DNA of 8,558 nucleotides from Candidatus Melainabacteria bacterium (GCA_003175915.1 PSRH01000027.1:1-8558); one strand, 5' to 3'. Shown: positions 1-7,180, counted from the first letter of the stretch. Made by a program: numbers and translations. The notes: generated by a model from the sequence alone, not told the origin.

Positions 1-3000
1 AGTCCACATCCAACGCGCATCGAACCAACGACCACAACAGTGCAGCCGACCAGAACGGTTGTGGTGAACGCTAATGGTCAAGTGGTGCCCCAAGAAATAG
101 TCTTGCCTAACGGCTTGCGAGTAATTCTGTTGGAAGAGCACACCTTTCCTGTGGTCTCCTGTTTGATGTGGTATCGAGTAGGTTCAGCGAATGAGAGCCC
201 AGGCGCTACTGGTTTGAGCCATCTCGTCGAACATTTGCTTTTCCAAAACATTGGCAATTTCAGAAAAAACGAATTTGGCGCCAGCGTTGTAGCTAATGGC
301 GGTCAGTTCAATGGTTTCACAAGCGAAGATTTCACAGCCTTTTATTCGACAGTCGCCCCATCTAAATTGGATCTCGTTTTGCGCGGGGAAGCCGAGCGCA
401 TGCGGAGCGCCAAGTTCACTCGGGCTGATGTTCAGCCGGAGGTCAACGCCCTATTGCGCGAGTTTGATCAGGAGACAAGAGATCCCGTCAGCGTACTTAA
501 CCGAGAAGTACATGCAATCGCCTTCCAGCAGCATCCATATCGCAATCCCCCAGGTGGCTGGCGTACCGATGCTGAACGTTTGACCTATGAAGATGCCCGT
601 TCATTCTATGACCGATTTTTCTATCCAGATAACGCCGCTCTTGTTTTGGTTGGGGATTTCACGAAAGAAACGACTCTTCCTTTAGTGAAGAAGTACTTTG
701 TTCCCATCGCAAAGTCGCCGACTGCCATTCCCAGTCAAAGGGTGATTGAAAAATTACGGCCCTTTGAGAGACGAGTGACGATGAAGTATGGTGGCAAGAA
801 GGAATGTTTGGTTGTAGCCTATCCGGCACCGGCCATAGCCGAACCTGATGCACCTGCTATGACGGTGTTGGAAAAAGTTTTGAACGGGCAAATATCCGGG
901 CGCTTGAAAAAGCAATTGGTTGAAACACGAGTGTGCAGTTCTGCTCAATGCGTGTTTGAGATTAAGAGAGATCCTAGTTTGATCATATTGACCTTGAACG
1001 CTTCGGGCGGCACACCGTTGCAGAAAGTTCTCGATGCTTCAGATTCAATTGTGAATCAATTGCGCTCCCAACTTGTTACGGACGCAGAACTTGTTCGGGC
1101 AAGAAAGCAGGCTGAATTTGAATGTTTCAGCGAGACAGACGGTCCGTACCTCGCTGGCTTTCACCTTGGCTATTTTGAGACATTGATGAATTGGCAAACA
1201 GCATTTTCCTGGCCGGAAAAAATCCGCAGCGTTAATGCGATAGATCTGCAAAGAGTGGCGCGTCTATATCTTTCTAACGATACGCGTGTGATTGGACAGT
1301 TGGTGTCAACTACAGCAGGGCCCGTGCAAAACACAAAGCCGGCTGCTCCTTCGGCGTACAATCGAATCGAAAGGACGATCCTGGATAAAGCGACGCCGAT
1401 TGAAGTAACGTTTCCCACGACGGCTCAGTCTTCGGGGCGAGCTTCAAAGCGTTTCCGGCGCTTGAGACTGGCCGCCTACAAAGAGTCGGACACGTCCGTC
1501 GAGCCGGATACCTCCGCCGTGCCAACCCAGATTGCAGCAGCTCATGGCAAGAAGAAAGAATCTTCGACGTCTTCAGACAAGAGTAAGAAGAAAACGTCTT
1601 CGACTTCTTTGGATAAGAACACAAAGAAAGCGTCTTCGACCTCTCCGGATAAGAATACCAAGAAAGCGTCTTCGAGTACTCCGGACAAGAATAAGAAGCA
1701 ATACGAAGCGGCTGATAGCAAAACCGCTAAAGGTCCAGGCGAAAGTAGCCCCGCAAAAAATGCAAAAGCTACAACTACTAGCCTGCCGGCAAATACAGCT
1801 AAGCCCTCAGCCAGCAGTAACACAGCAACTGCAACGAAAAAGCCGGAAGCTGCATCGGTGAAGCAGACGACTGAGAAAACCGATGCCGCTGCCAAGAACG
1901 CGAATAGTACTCAGCCAACCAAACCGACGCTGACCACCCCCACTTCTATAACACCTTCGACGGCCACCCATTCAGCTCCGCTGCCCACGACGACGGCACG
2001 CCCTACGGTGGTGGCGCCGACGGCGGTGCAGACCAGACCGGCGAGTACATGGCGTGCGGAACCGGGACGATCTGTTTCGGTTGGCTCAATGTCATATAAA
2101 GTTCTGCCTAACGGGATGGAAGTCGTAGTGATCGAAAGTCATTTGAATCCTATCGTTCAGGTTGTGGGTTCCGTAAGAGCAGGGAGTGTCTTTGAAGCGG
2201 CCGATAAGCGAGGTCTGTCCGCTCTGACAGCTCAAATGATGAGCAGTGGCAAATCAGGCCGTCAGCAGATTGTCTCAGAACAAGATGATATGGGACTTCC
2301 CTCTGATGCGATGATCAAATTTGATGCGGGAATTGAGGAAATCAACTTTCAAACGCGCTCTCTCGCCAAAGATTTTTCTGGTCAGTTGACCCGGTTAGTT
2401 GGCTGCCTCAGAGAGCCTCGGTTCCAGGATAGCGATATCGAAAAGGCTAAAGCGGATTTGTTGGCCGGCATCAGTCAAAGTGAAGATATGGTGGCTACCA
2501 AAGTGGAACGTGCCTTGCTCAGGAGCGTCATGCCATCCAATTCGCTCTACTACCCGGTGGATCCCAGTGAAAAGGCGAGATCTATTTCTACCTTGAAGCC
2601 TTCTGATGTCAGAGACTACTACTCAAATCATGTCACGCCAAACCTGACGTCACTTGTTATCGCCGGAGACGTTCAGTCGAAACAGATTTTTGGCCTTCTA
2701 GATCATTTGACTTCCGGCTGGACTGTGAAGAGAGATCTGAGTAAGCCACCGGTGCTCACAACAGATCGGCGAGGTTCGAAAAGTTCCTTGCCCTTGAAGG
2801 ACACTGCCCAGAGCCTCGTTTGCTTAGGCCGCCTGATAAGCGGTGACGAAAGTAGCGACAAGACCTGGTCTGATTTGCTGATTGCGGATTGTGCGCTCAC
2901 CAATCACCCGATCTTTTCGCGAATCAACCAGAGACTGGAAAGCGAGCCGAACCTGGCAGCAGGATTTAGAGCTGAAGCTCTCAAAGCTCATCTTCAGCCT

Positions 3001-3423
3001 TTATCGGAAGCCACCATATGGTCGCTCTATCTGCCTGTCGATGCCAGTTCCGCATCGAACAGCGTTGCGGCTATTCAAAACGAGTTGAAGCAATACGGCA
3101 AGACAGGTCTAACCGTTCAAGAATTGACGGAAGCGAAACGCTATCTGCTTGGTTCCATTCCCGTCAATCGTATGTCAAATCTGGAAAGCCTGAGCAAGTT
3201 TTACCTGGAGAGCCTATTACAGCGCAAGGAACCGGAGCCATTCGGAAAAATTGCCAACGCCGTCCGCGCTGCAACGCTGGATTCAGTCAACAAGTTCATC
3301 ATGAATAGTTTCAAGCCGGACCAAGTTGCCGTTGTGGTGGCGGGTAACCGTCAATTGATCAGGCAAGTGCACCCGGTCCGTCCAGAGGCGGCTGAAAAGG
3401 TAACCGAAACGCAGGCGCAGTAG
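1..3423 (+). CDS. Two-domain M16 (pitrilysin/insulinase) zinc metallopeptidase, 5' partial
   Basis: The frame is open from base 1, so the true start lies off the left edge. A GTG at 40 is the first possible start inside the window but is unlikely to be the real one, because Thr/Pro-rich sequence continues upstream of it. Numbering from that GTG, the first M16 unit spans about residues 15-425. It has the zinc motif HLVEH (61-65), a likely third ligand Glu141 in LLREFDQE, and the family landmarks HPYRNPPGGW (165-174) and FFYPDNAALVLVGDF (193-207). A Lys/Ser/Thr/Ala/Pro-rich linker follows (about 430-683). A second M16 unit (about 684-1110) has ALTAQ where HxxEH should be, so it is probably non-catalytic, as in other fused M16 enzymes where the second half shapes the substrate chamber. 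The family cleaves peptides. Periplasmic or exported location is inferred, since the signal peptide would be off-window. The stop is TAG. The neighbour tag is convergent, so this is the last gene of its unit. Confidence 0.9.
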   Translation, partial: SPHPTRIEPTTTTVQPTRTVVVNANGQVVPQEIVLPNGLRVILLEEHTFPVVSCLMWYRVGSANESPGATGLSHLVEHLLFQNIGNFRKNEFGASVVANGGQFNGFTSEDFTAFYSTVAPSKLDLVLRGEAERMRSAKFTRADVQPEVNALLREFDQETRDPVSVLNREVHAIAFQQHPYRNPPGGWRTDAERLTYEDARSFYDRFFYPDNAALVLVGDFTKETTLPLVKKYFVPIAKSPTAIPSQRVIEKLRPFERRVTMKYGGKKECLVVAYPAPAIAEPDAPAMTVLEKVLNGQISGRLKKQLVETRVCSSAQCVFEIKRDPSLIILTLNASGGTPLQKVLDASDSIVNQLRSQLVTDAELVRARKQAEFECFSETDGPYLAGFHLGYFETLMNWQTAFSWPEKIRSVNAIDLQRVARLYLSNDTRVIGQLVSTTAGPVQNTKPAAPSAYNRIERTILDKATPIEVTFPTTAQSSGRASKRFRRLRLAAYKESDTSVEPDTSAVPTQIAAAHGKKKESSTSSDKSKKKTSSTSLDKNTKKASSTSPDKNTKKASSSTPDKNKKQYEAADSKTAKGPGESSPAKNAKATTTSLPANTAKPSASSNTATATKKPEAASVKQTTEKTDAAAKNANSTQPTKPTLTTPTSITPSTATHSAPLPTTTARPTVVAPTAVQTRPASTWRAEPGRSVSVGSMSYKVLPNGMEVVVIESHLNPIVQVVGSVRAGSVFEAADKRGLSALTAQMMSSGKSGRQQIVSEQDDMGLPSDAMIKFDAGIEEINFQTRSLAKDFSGQLTRLVGCLREPRFQDSDIEKAKADLLAGISQSEDMVATKVERALLRSVMPSNSLYYPVDPSEKARSISTLKPSDVRDYYSNHVTPNLTSLVIAGDVQSKQIFGLLDHLTSGWTVKRDLSKPPVLTTDRRGSKSSLPLKDTAQSLVCLGRLISGDESSDKTWSDLLIADCALTNHPIFSRINQRLESEPNLAAGFRAEALKAHLQPLSEATIWSLYLPVDASSASNSVAAIQNELKQYGKTGLTVQELTEAKRYLLGSIPVNRMSNLESLSKFYLESLLQRKEPEPFGKIANAVRAATLDSVNKFIMNSFKPDQVAVVVAGNRQLIRQVHPVRPEAAEKVTETQAQ
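1561..1704 (+). repeat. Four in-frame 36-base tandem repeats in the M16 linker
   Basis: Four consecutive 36-base units begin at 1561, 1597, 1633 and 1669, each opening with TCTTCGA. Each encodes 12 residues of the pattern SSTSxDKNTKKA (residues 508-555 counted from the GTG at 40). Units 2 and 3 are the most alike, and unit 4 decays at its end. The repeat is an exact multiple of three and keeps the peptidase frame open, so copy-number change would alter linker length without breaking the protein. The encoded peptide is strongly basic and probably disordered. Confidence 0.9.
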
Positions 3424-3431
3424 AAGTTTGC

Positions 3432-4037
3432 TCAGCGCTTTCGTAATTGTTCATGCCTGAAGCAGGTTACGAGGTGATCGTTGACCATGCCGGTGGCTTG
3501 CATGAACGCGTAGCAAATAGTCGAGCCCACGAACTTGAAATTCTGTTTTTTCAAATCACGGCTCATTGCGTCTGATTCTGCTGTCTTAGCCGGAACATCG
3601 CTTGTCGATTTCCACACGTTAACGAGCGGCCGACCTCCGACGAAATTCCAAATGTATTCATTGAAGTTGCCAAATTCGCTTTGAACTTTCAAGAAAGCCC
3701 GGGCGTTTTCGATAGCAGCAAGAATTTTAAGGCGATTTCTGATGATGCCTGGTTCTGCCAGAAGCTTAGCAATTTTCTTTTCCTGGTACCGGGCTATTTT
3801 TTCTGCTTCGAAATTATCGAAGACTTGCCTGTACGTATCTCGCTTTTTCAGAACTGTTTCCCAGCTCAATCCCGCCTGTGCACCTTCGAGAATGAGAAAT
3901 TCGAAAAGAGTTTGGTCGTCGTGTACAGGCGCGCCCCACTCGAGATCATGATATTCGATCATAATCGGGCTTTTGGCCCAGGTGCAGCGTGCAAGCACTG
4001 ATTTGTCACCTGACTTGGTGGCTACTCTCGGATTCAT
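3432..4037 (-). CDS. tag: DNA-3-methyladenine glycosylase I
   Basis: This base-excision repair enzyme removes 3-methyladenine from alkylated DNA in the cytoplasm. The protein follows E. coli Tag along its length. RCTW (Cys18) and EYHDLEWG (His30) give the first two zinc ligands. LEGAQAGLSW holds the likely catalytic Glu51 and the conserved Trp59. FKFVGSTICYAFMQATGMVNDH is a family block, with its His188 and Cys192 as the last two zinc ligands. All four zinc ligands are present, so the enzyme looks intact. I chose the ATG at 4037 (201 residues) because it leaves only 17 residues before the zinc Cys. E. coli Tag has 187 residues in total. The frame stays open upstream, and a TTG at 4109 would give 225 residues. 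Neither start has a clear ribosome binding site. The gene converges on the M16 peptidase gene with 8 bases between stops and is transcribed alone. Confidence 0.93.
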   Translation of the reverse strand: MNPRVATKSGDKSVLARCTWAKSPIMIEYHDLEWGAPVHDDQTLFEFLILEGAQAGLSWETVLKKRDTYRQVFDNFEAEKIARYQEKKIAKLLAEPGIIRNRLKILAAIENARAFLKVQSEFGNFNEYIWNFVGGRPLVNVWKSTSDVPAKTAESDAMSRDLKKQNFKFVGSTICYAFMQATGMVNDHLVTCFRHEQLRKR

Positions 4038-4158
4038 TTTGGTTGACGGCAAAGTTCGGCCTTGTTGATCGGTCGCTTCAATATACTGCACCACTCGTGG
4101 TGTCCACAATCCATGTAGATAGAATGTAAATGATGAGTCGAATCGACATCTGAAAAAT

Positions 4159-4189
4159 AGCGTAGAATAACCAGTTTGGATATTGTCAA
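4159..4189 (-). promoter_or_regulatory. Possible tag promoter (perfect TTGACA -35)
   Basis: Read on the minus strand, a perfect TTGACA lies at 4189-4184, upstream of tag. The -10 region is poor: TCTACG at 17 bases or TACGCT at 19 bases spacing, each matching TATAAT at only three positions. The position suits tag, but the weak -10 keeps confidence low. Confidence 0.25.
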
Positions 4190-4204
4190 GCAGAATAATA
4201 TAAG
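4176..4204 (+). promoter_or_regulatory. Possible plus-strand promoter of unknown target
   Basis: TTGGAT (4176-4181), a 17-base spacer and TATAAG (4199-4204, five of six matches to TATAAT) point rightward. Transcription would start near 4211, about 340 bases before the LysM start codon, and would read into the hairpins at 4240-4314. It overlaps the minus-strand TTGACA assigned to tag. The -35 is weak, so this is a candidate only. Confidence 0.25.
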
Positions 4205-4276
4205 GTCGGTTCTCTGAGACGATTCATAACTAAGGCTGAGCCTGACTGATTAGATGCTGTTCAGGCCTTTACGTTT

Positions 4277-4314
4277 GGCAATTGCTGCTGGGCTTGTAGG
4301 TTGCCTTTTATTTT
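4277..4314 (+). terminator. Weak rho-independent terminator-like hairpin
   Basis: GGCAA (4277-4281) can pair with TTGCC (4301-4305), extended inward by two G-U pairs. It is followed at once by TTTTATTTT (4306-4314). The stem is short and the loop long (about 15 bases), so termination would be inefficient if real. No protein gene lies upstream on this strand, so it would end either antisense transcription or a small RNA starting near 4211. Confidence 0.3.
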
Positions 4315-4434
4315 AATCTCAGTTACCCGAACCAACCGCCAGGTCCACCTTAGGGCAGGGGGTTCCAAACTTAATCGTCTTGAAAACGGTCTAAAGGCAA
4401 GCGCTCTTTGTGTTTACATGGATTCTTACACTGT

Positions 4435-4464
4435 TTGACTTTCGACACGAATCTCCGCTAATAT
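4435..4464 (+). promoter_or_regulatory. Sigma70-type promoter for the LysM-helicase operon
   Basis: TTGACT (4435-4440, five of six matches) is followed by an 18-base spacer and TAATAT (4459-4464, four of six). Predicted transcription starts near 4471, giving an 84-base leader before the GTG at 4555. This is the best promoter in the window and sits where the LysM-helicase pair needs one. Confidence 0.5.
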
Positions 4465-4470
4465 GCTCGC

Positions 4471-4491
4471 CTGGCTAATTAGACTAGCCAG
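4471..4491. promoter_or_regulatory. Inverted repeat at the predicted transcription start (possible operator)
   Basis: CTGGCTA (4471-4477) and TAGCCAG (4485-4491) are perfect 7-base inverted arms around a 7-base centre. Within it, CTAATTAG (4475-4482) is itself a palindrome. The element begins seven bases after the -10 box at 4459-4464, that is at the predicted +1. This position suits a repressor operator, or a 5' hairpin that stabilises the messenger. No T-run follows, so it is not a terminator. Confidence 0.4.
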
Positions 4492-4554
4492 CGTTGATCG
4501 AAGAGTTCAACTATTTGGTCAGTTGAAAAAGCGTTCCGAGGGTACTTTATCCAA

Positions 4555-5232
4555 GTGAATATTGGTGATATTGAGATGGCAACAGTGATAAATGCTGAGC
4601 GTGAACCAGCGGATCTGGAAACGCTCCCGGAATACGTTCGTGAAAACAAGTCACGTTCGCGCGATTCCCTTGAATTTGTCTCGAGCAAGCCTGTTTCTAC
4701 GACTGAGACTGCGCCTTTGGCGCCTAACGATCCGGAAGGACCGCAGGCAGATGTCCTGGAGGCTTTGTGGCCGGGAGTCCATCATCAGGAGTTTATTGCC
4801 AACCCGGTAAGACGCTCCCCAAGTTTTTATTTGACCATAGGTTTTATGGCTGGTGCTGCCCTTTCAATGGTTGGCGTATGGCTCTATTCGGTGGTGCCGC
4901 CCATGGTATCAGGATTAACCAAGCCCGTCCCTAACACTGTGGTGGCACAAACGTCTGTCAAGACTGCTGGTGCCAACCAACAGGGGCAGGGCCCGGAAGA
5001 GGCTGTGGCACCGTCTCAGCCGACATACGAAGTGCAAAGTGGAGATACGCTTGCGGCAATTGCTCTGCGCAACTACAAGCGTGTCAGCCCGCGATTACTT
5101 GATGAGATTTGTTCTGCCAACAACATGAAGAATGCCAATGTTCTTTCGTTGGGACAAAAACTCATACTACCGGTTTATCATCCGCAACAGACACCAGGCG
5201 CTATCCCGAATACCGGCGCCGCCACGCAATGA
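4555..5232 (+). CDS. Single-pass membrane protein with C-terminal LysM domain
   Basis: The 225-residue protein has an acidic, probably disordered cytoplasmic tail (1-88), one hydrophobic membrane segment (about 91-115, starting FYLTIGFMAGAALSMVG), a Pro/Gln/Ala-rich spacer, and one LysM domain (about 157-208) containing YEVQSGDTLAAIA and LSLGQKLILPV. LysM domains bind N-acetylglucosamine-containing glycans such as peptidoglycan, so I infer an inner-membrane protein that touches the cell wall. Basic residues (RR at 86-87) just before the segment support an N-in topology. No enzyme domain is visible. The GTG at 4555 has GAGGG about 12 bases upstream. The ATG at 4576 (residue 8) has GGTGA at a better 7-base spacing and is a real alternative. 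The helicase gene follows after 8 bases. The function of the pair is unknown. Confidence 0.85.
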   Translation: MNIGDIEMATVINAEREPADLETLPEYVRENKSRSRDSLEFVSSKPVSTTETAPLAPNDPEGPQADVLEALWPGVHHQEFIANPVRRSPSFYLTIGFMAGAALSMVGVWLYSVVPPMVSGLTKPVPNTVVAQTSVKTAGANQQGQGPEEAVAPSQPTYEVQSGDTLAAIALRNYKRVSPRLLDEICSANNMKNANVLSLGQKLILPVYHPQQTPGAIPNTGAATQ

Positions 5233-5240
5233 GCTGAAGT

Positions 5241-7154
5241 TTGGCCGAGTGCGATCTGATTCGCACCGAGGATGTCTTCGCCCTCCTGGCGAAGAACTTA
5301 CCAGGCTATGAAGAACGCGAGCAGCAATTGGAGCTGGCTCGGTCGATTGAATACACGTTTAAGGCGGGTAAGACAGGCGTCTTTGAGGCCGGCACCGGCA
5401 CCGGTAAAACACTGGCGGCTTTGATACCGGCAGTACTCGCCAGAAAAAAAGTAGTCGTTTCCACTAACACCATTGCTCTGCAAGAGCAATACATCAATAA
5501 AGATATCCCGAGCCTTCAGGCCATCCTGCCTTTTCCCATAGAAGTAGCTCTCTTGAAGGGGAGAGGGAACTATGTAGGGTTGAGGCGATGGGATGAAGCT
5601 CTACTTGAACACGAAGTGGACAACCGCTTAATTGATTGGGTGCAAACTTCAATCAACGGCGACATATCAGAACTAGAATTCGTGCCACCATATGAACTCT
5701 GGCAAGAAATGAATTCGGACACGGACGATTGTTTGCGCAACAAGTGCCCTCGCTTTGGGGAATGTTTCTACTTCGAAGCTAAGCGGAGAGCTGAAAAGGC
5801 CGATATTTTGGTGGTCAACCACGCTCTCCTTCTCACAGATGCAGTCTCGAGTGGTGGCATTTTACCGAAATATGAGTTGCTGATTGTTGATGAAGCGCAT
5901 CATCTTCCCGATGTCGCGACCGATATTTTCAGTTCTTCGATTAGCAATCGCTCGATCCGCAGTTTGACTAACCGAGCGATTAAAAAGGTGATGGCTCCGC
6001 CCGGCCTGGTTTATGACATCGAAGAAGCAGCAAATGGATTTTTCCGGGACCTGGCAATTCGTTTTCCGCAAGCGAAGACACGTCTGAAAGAGCCAATTGA
6101 AAGTGCAATGGATCTGGCCGCAGTGCTTGGACTTTTGAGAGCCTGGCTGGAGGAACAAACCTTCGATCATTTGCTCGACTACGATCAAGCAAGAGAAAAG
6201 GCAAAATTGAAAGCCAAAGCACTTGGTACCAGGGTTGATAATCTTCTTTCCTGCTTGCAAATTGTAGCAGAGCCGGAAGAGGATTGGGTGGTCTGGGCCA
6301 GCAAAGCGGATCAGATTGGCGCCCGCATGGAAGTCACTGCCGCCCCTCTGGATGTTTCCGGATACGTTCAGGATTTACTCCTTTCCAAAGCGGGCCTCGA
6401 TAGTTCTGTCTGGATGTCGGCTACTCTTGCGACTGTCGGTGAAGATCCATTTGATTTTTTCAAGAGGAGCGTTGGCATTGAAGGCAATGTCGTGCAGCAA
6501 CAAGTGCACAGTCCATTCGATTACAAAAAGCAGGCTTTTCTCTATCTGCCGACGAAGTTGCCCGAACCTAATCATCAAGACTACATCGCCAGTGCAGCAG
6601 CGGAGATTGAAAGGATCGTCGAGTTCACCAGCGGCAGGGCTTTTCTCCTTTTTACCAGCCATGCTGCGCTGACTGCTACGTACGAATTGATCAGTGAATC
6701 ATTGCCATACGAAAGCAAGAAACAAGGCGATATGCCTCGACAAAAACTGATAGATTGGTTTCTCTCAACGCCAAACTCAGTTCTCTTTGGCACAGCGAGC
6801 TTTTGGGAAGGTGTGTCGATCGATGGCGAGCAACTCAGTTGCGTGGTAATCGACCGCATTCCTTTCCAGGTCCCGGACGATCCGATTTACGAGGCTCGTT
6901 GCGAATTACTCAAACACGATCCATCCGCAAGCTGGTTCAATGATCTCGCTTTGCCACATGCGACTATGCGACTGAAGCAAGGGGTCGGCCGCTTGATCCG
7001 GACAACAAAAGACAGGGGCATGGTGGCTATACTCGATCCGCGCATGACCAGAAAACAGTACGGAAAACGAATACTTGAGTGTTTGCCGCCCATGCAACTG
7101 GTGCACGACTTGTCCGGGCAGCAAACCCTTGAAGAAGCTTTCGCAGAATACTAA
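5241..7154 (+). CDS. dinG: DinG/YoaA-family (XPD-like) ATP-dependent DNA helicase
   Basis: This superfamily 2 helicase (637 residues, close to E. coli YoaA in length and lacking the N-terminal exonuclease domain of the B. subtilis type) should unwind DNA 5' to 3' in repair, cytoplasmically. Motifs in order are: YEEREQQ (23-29, Q-like), Walker A AGTGTGKT (50-57), TNTIALQEQ (motif Ia, 75-83), DEAH (217-220), WMSATL (391-396), GTASFWEGVSIDG (517-529) and QGVGRLIR (580-587). All helicase motifs look intact. The iron-sulfur domain keeps Cys164, Cys169 and Cys175, but the first expected Cys (GRGNYVC in relatives) is Gly113. The start is TTG at 5241. An in-frame TGA at 5235 blocks any earlier start, and no later start keeps YEEREQQ. 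With 8 bases after the LysM stop, translational coupling is likely. DinG versus YoaA cannot be separated by eye. Confidence 0.92.
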   Translation: MAECDLIRTEDVFALLAKNLPGYEEREQQLELARSIEYTFKAGKTGVFEAGTGTGKTLAALIPAVLARKKVVVSTNTIALQEQYINKDIPSLQAILPFPIEVALLKGRGNYVGLRRWDEALLEHEVDNRLIDWVQTSINGDISELEFVPPYELWQEMNSDTDDCLRNKCPRFGECFYFEAKRRAEKADILVVNHALLLTDAVSSGGILPKYELLIVDEAHHLPDVATDIFSSSISNRSIRSLTNRAIKKVMAPPGLVYDIEEAANGFFRDLAIRFPQAKTRLKEPIESAMDLAAVLGLLRAWLEEQTFDHLLDYDQAREKAKLKAKALGTRVDNLLSCLQIVAEPEEDWVVWASKADQIGARMEVTAAPLDVSGYVQDLLLSKAGLDSSVWMSATLATVGEDPFDFFKRSVGIEGNVVQQQVHSPFDYKKQAFLYLPTKLPEPNHQDYIASAAAEIERIVEFTSGRAFLLFTSHAALTATYELISESLPYESKKQGDMPRQKLIDWFLSTPNSVLFGTASFWEGVSIDGEQLSCVVIDRIPFQVPDDPIYEARCELLKHDPSASWFNDLALPHATMRLKQGVGRLIRTTKDRGMVAILDPRMTRKQYGKRILECLPPMQLVHDLSGQQTLEEAFAEY

Positions 7155-7171
7155 TCTTCCGTTTCAGCTGG

Positions 7172-7180
7172 TGCGATAAT
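7172..7180 (+). promoter_or_regulatory. Extended -10 promoter candidate for the TPR gene
   Basis: TGCGATAAT combines the TG of an extended -10 with GATAAT (five of six matches). No good -35 is visible, which extended -10 promoters tolerate. Transcription would start near 7187, leaving a 65-base leader that contains the palindrome at 7205-7216. Confidence 0.35.

Larger units (their letters stand above)
4038..4554. other. Intergenic region without a convincing gene
   Basis: This is the divergent gap between tag and the LysM gene. Bases 4038-4109 could be an N-terminal extension of tag if the TTG start is used. I found no open frame with coding character in 4110-4554. The stretch contains opposed promoter-like boxes near 4159-4204, imperfect stem-loops at 4240-4266 and 4277-4305, a possible G/C-rich stem closing at 4329-4333 with 4361-4365, and the LysM-gene promoter at 4435-4464. 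I could not match the structured part (about 4205-4370) to any RNA family I know. Confidence 0.6.

Noticed and set aside
1561..1704. CRISPR-like array
   Set aside because: The 36-base units are contiguous, with no unique spacers between them, and they code in frame.
1532..1861. Arg/Lys-rich plus-strand open frame in another phase
   Set aside because: It is a frame-shifted reading of the same tandem repeat within the peptidase gene, with no ribosome binding site.
1542..1895. Long open frame on the minus strand opposite the M16 linker
   Set aside because: It is a by-product of the repetitive Lys/Ser codons. Its translation is a hydrophobic Phe/Leu/Val/Ala-rich string with no start signal, and the plus strand clearly codes for the peptidase.
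3424..3431. Shared bidirectional terminator between the M16 gene and tag
   Set aside because: The gap is only 8 bases, and no stem with a T-run is visible on either strand around it.
4350..4370. tRNA-like T-arm (GGGGGTTCCAAAC)
   Set aside because: The T-loop sequence does not fit (no GTTCRA), and no acceptor or anticodon stem can be built around it.
4471..4491. Rho-independent terminator
   Set aside because: The hairpin is not followed by a T-run and it sits at a predicted transcription start.
5862..6260. 132-codon minus-strand open frame inside the helicase gene
   Set aside because: It lies wholly opposite conserved helicase sequence, has no recognisable domain and no start signal.
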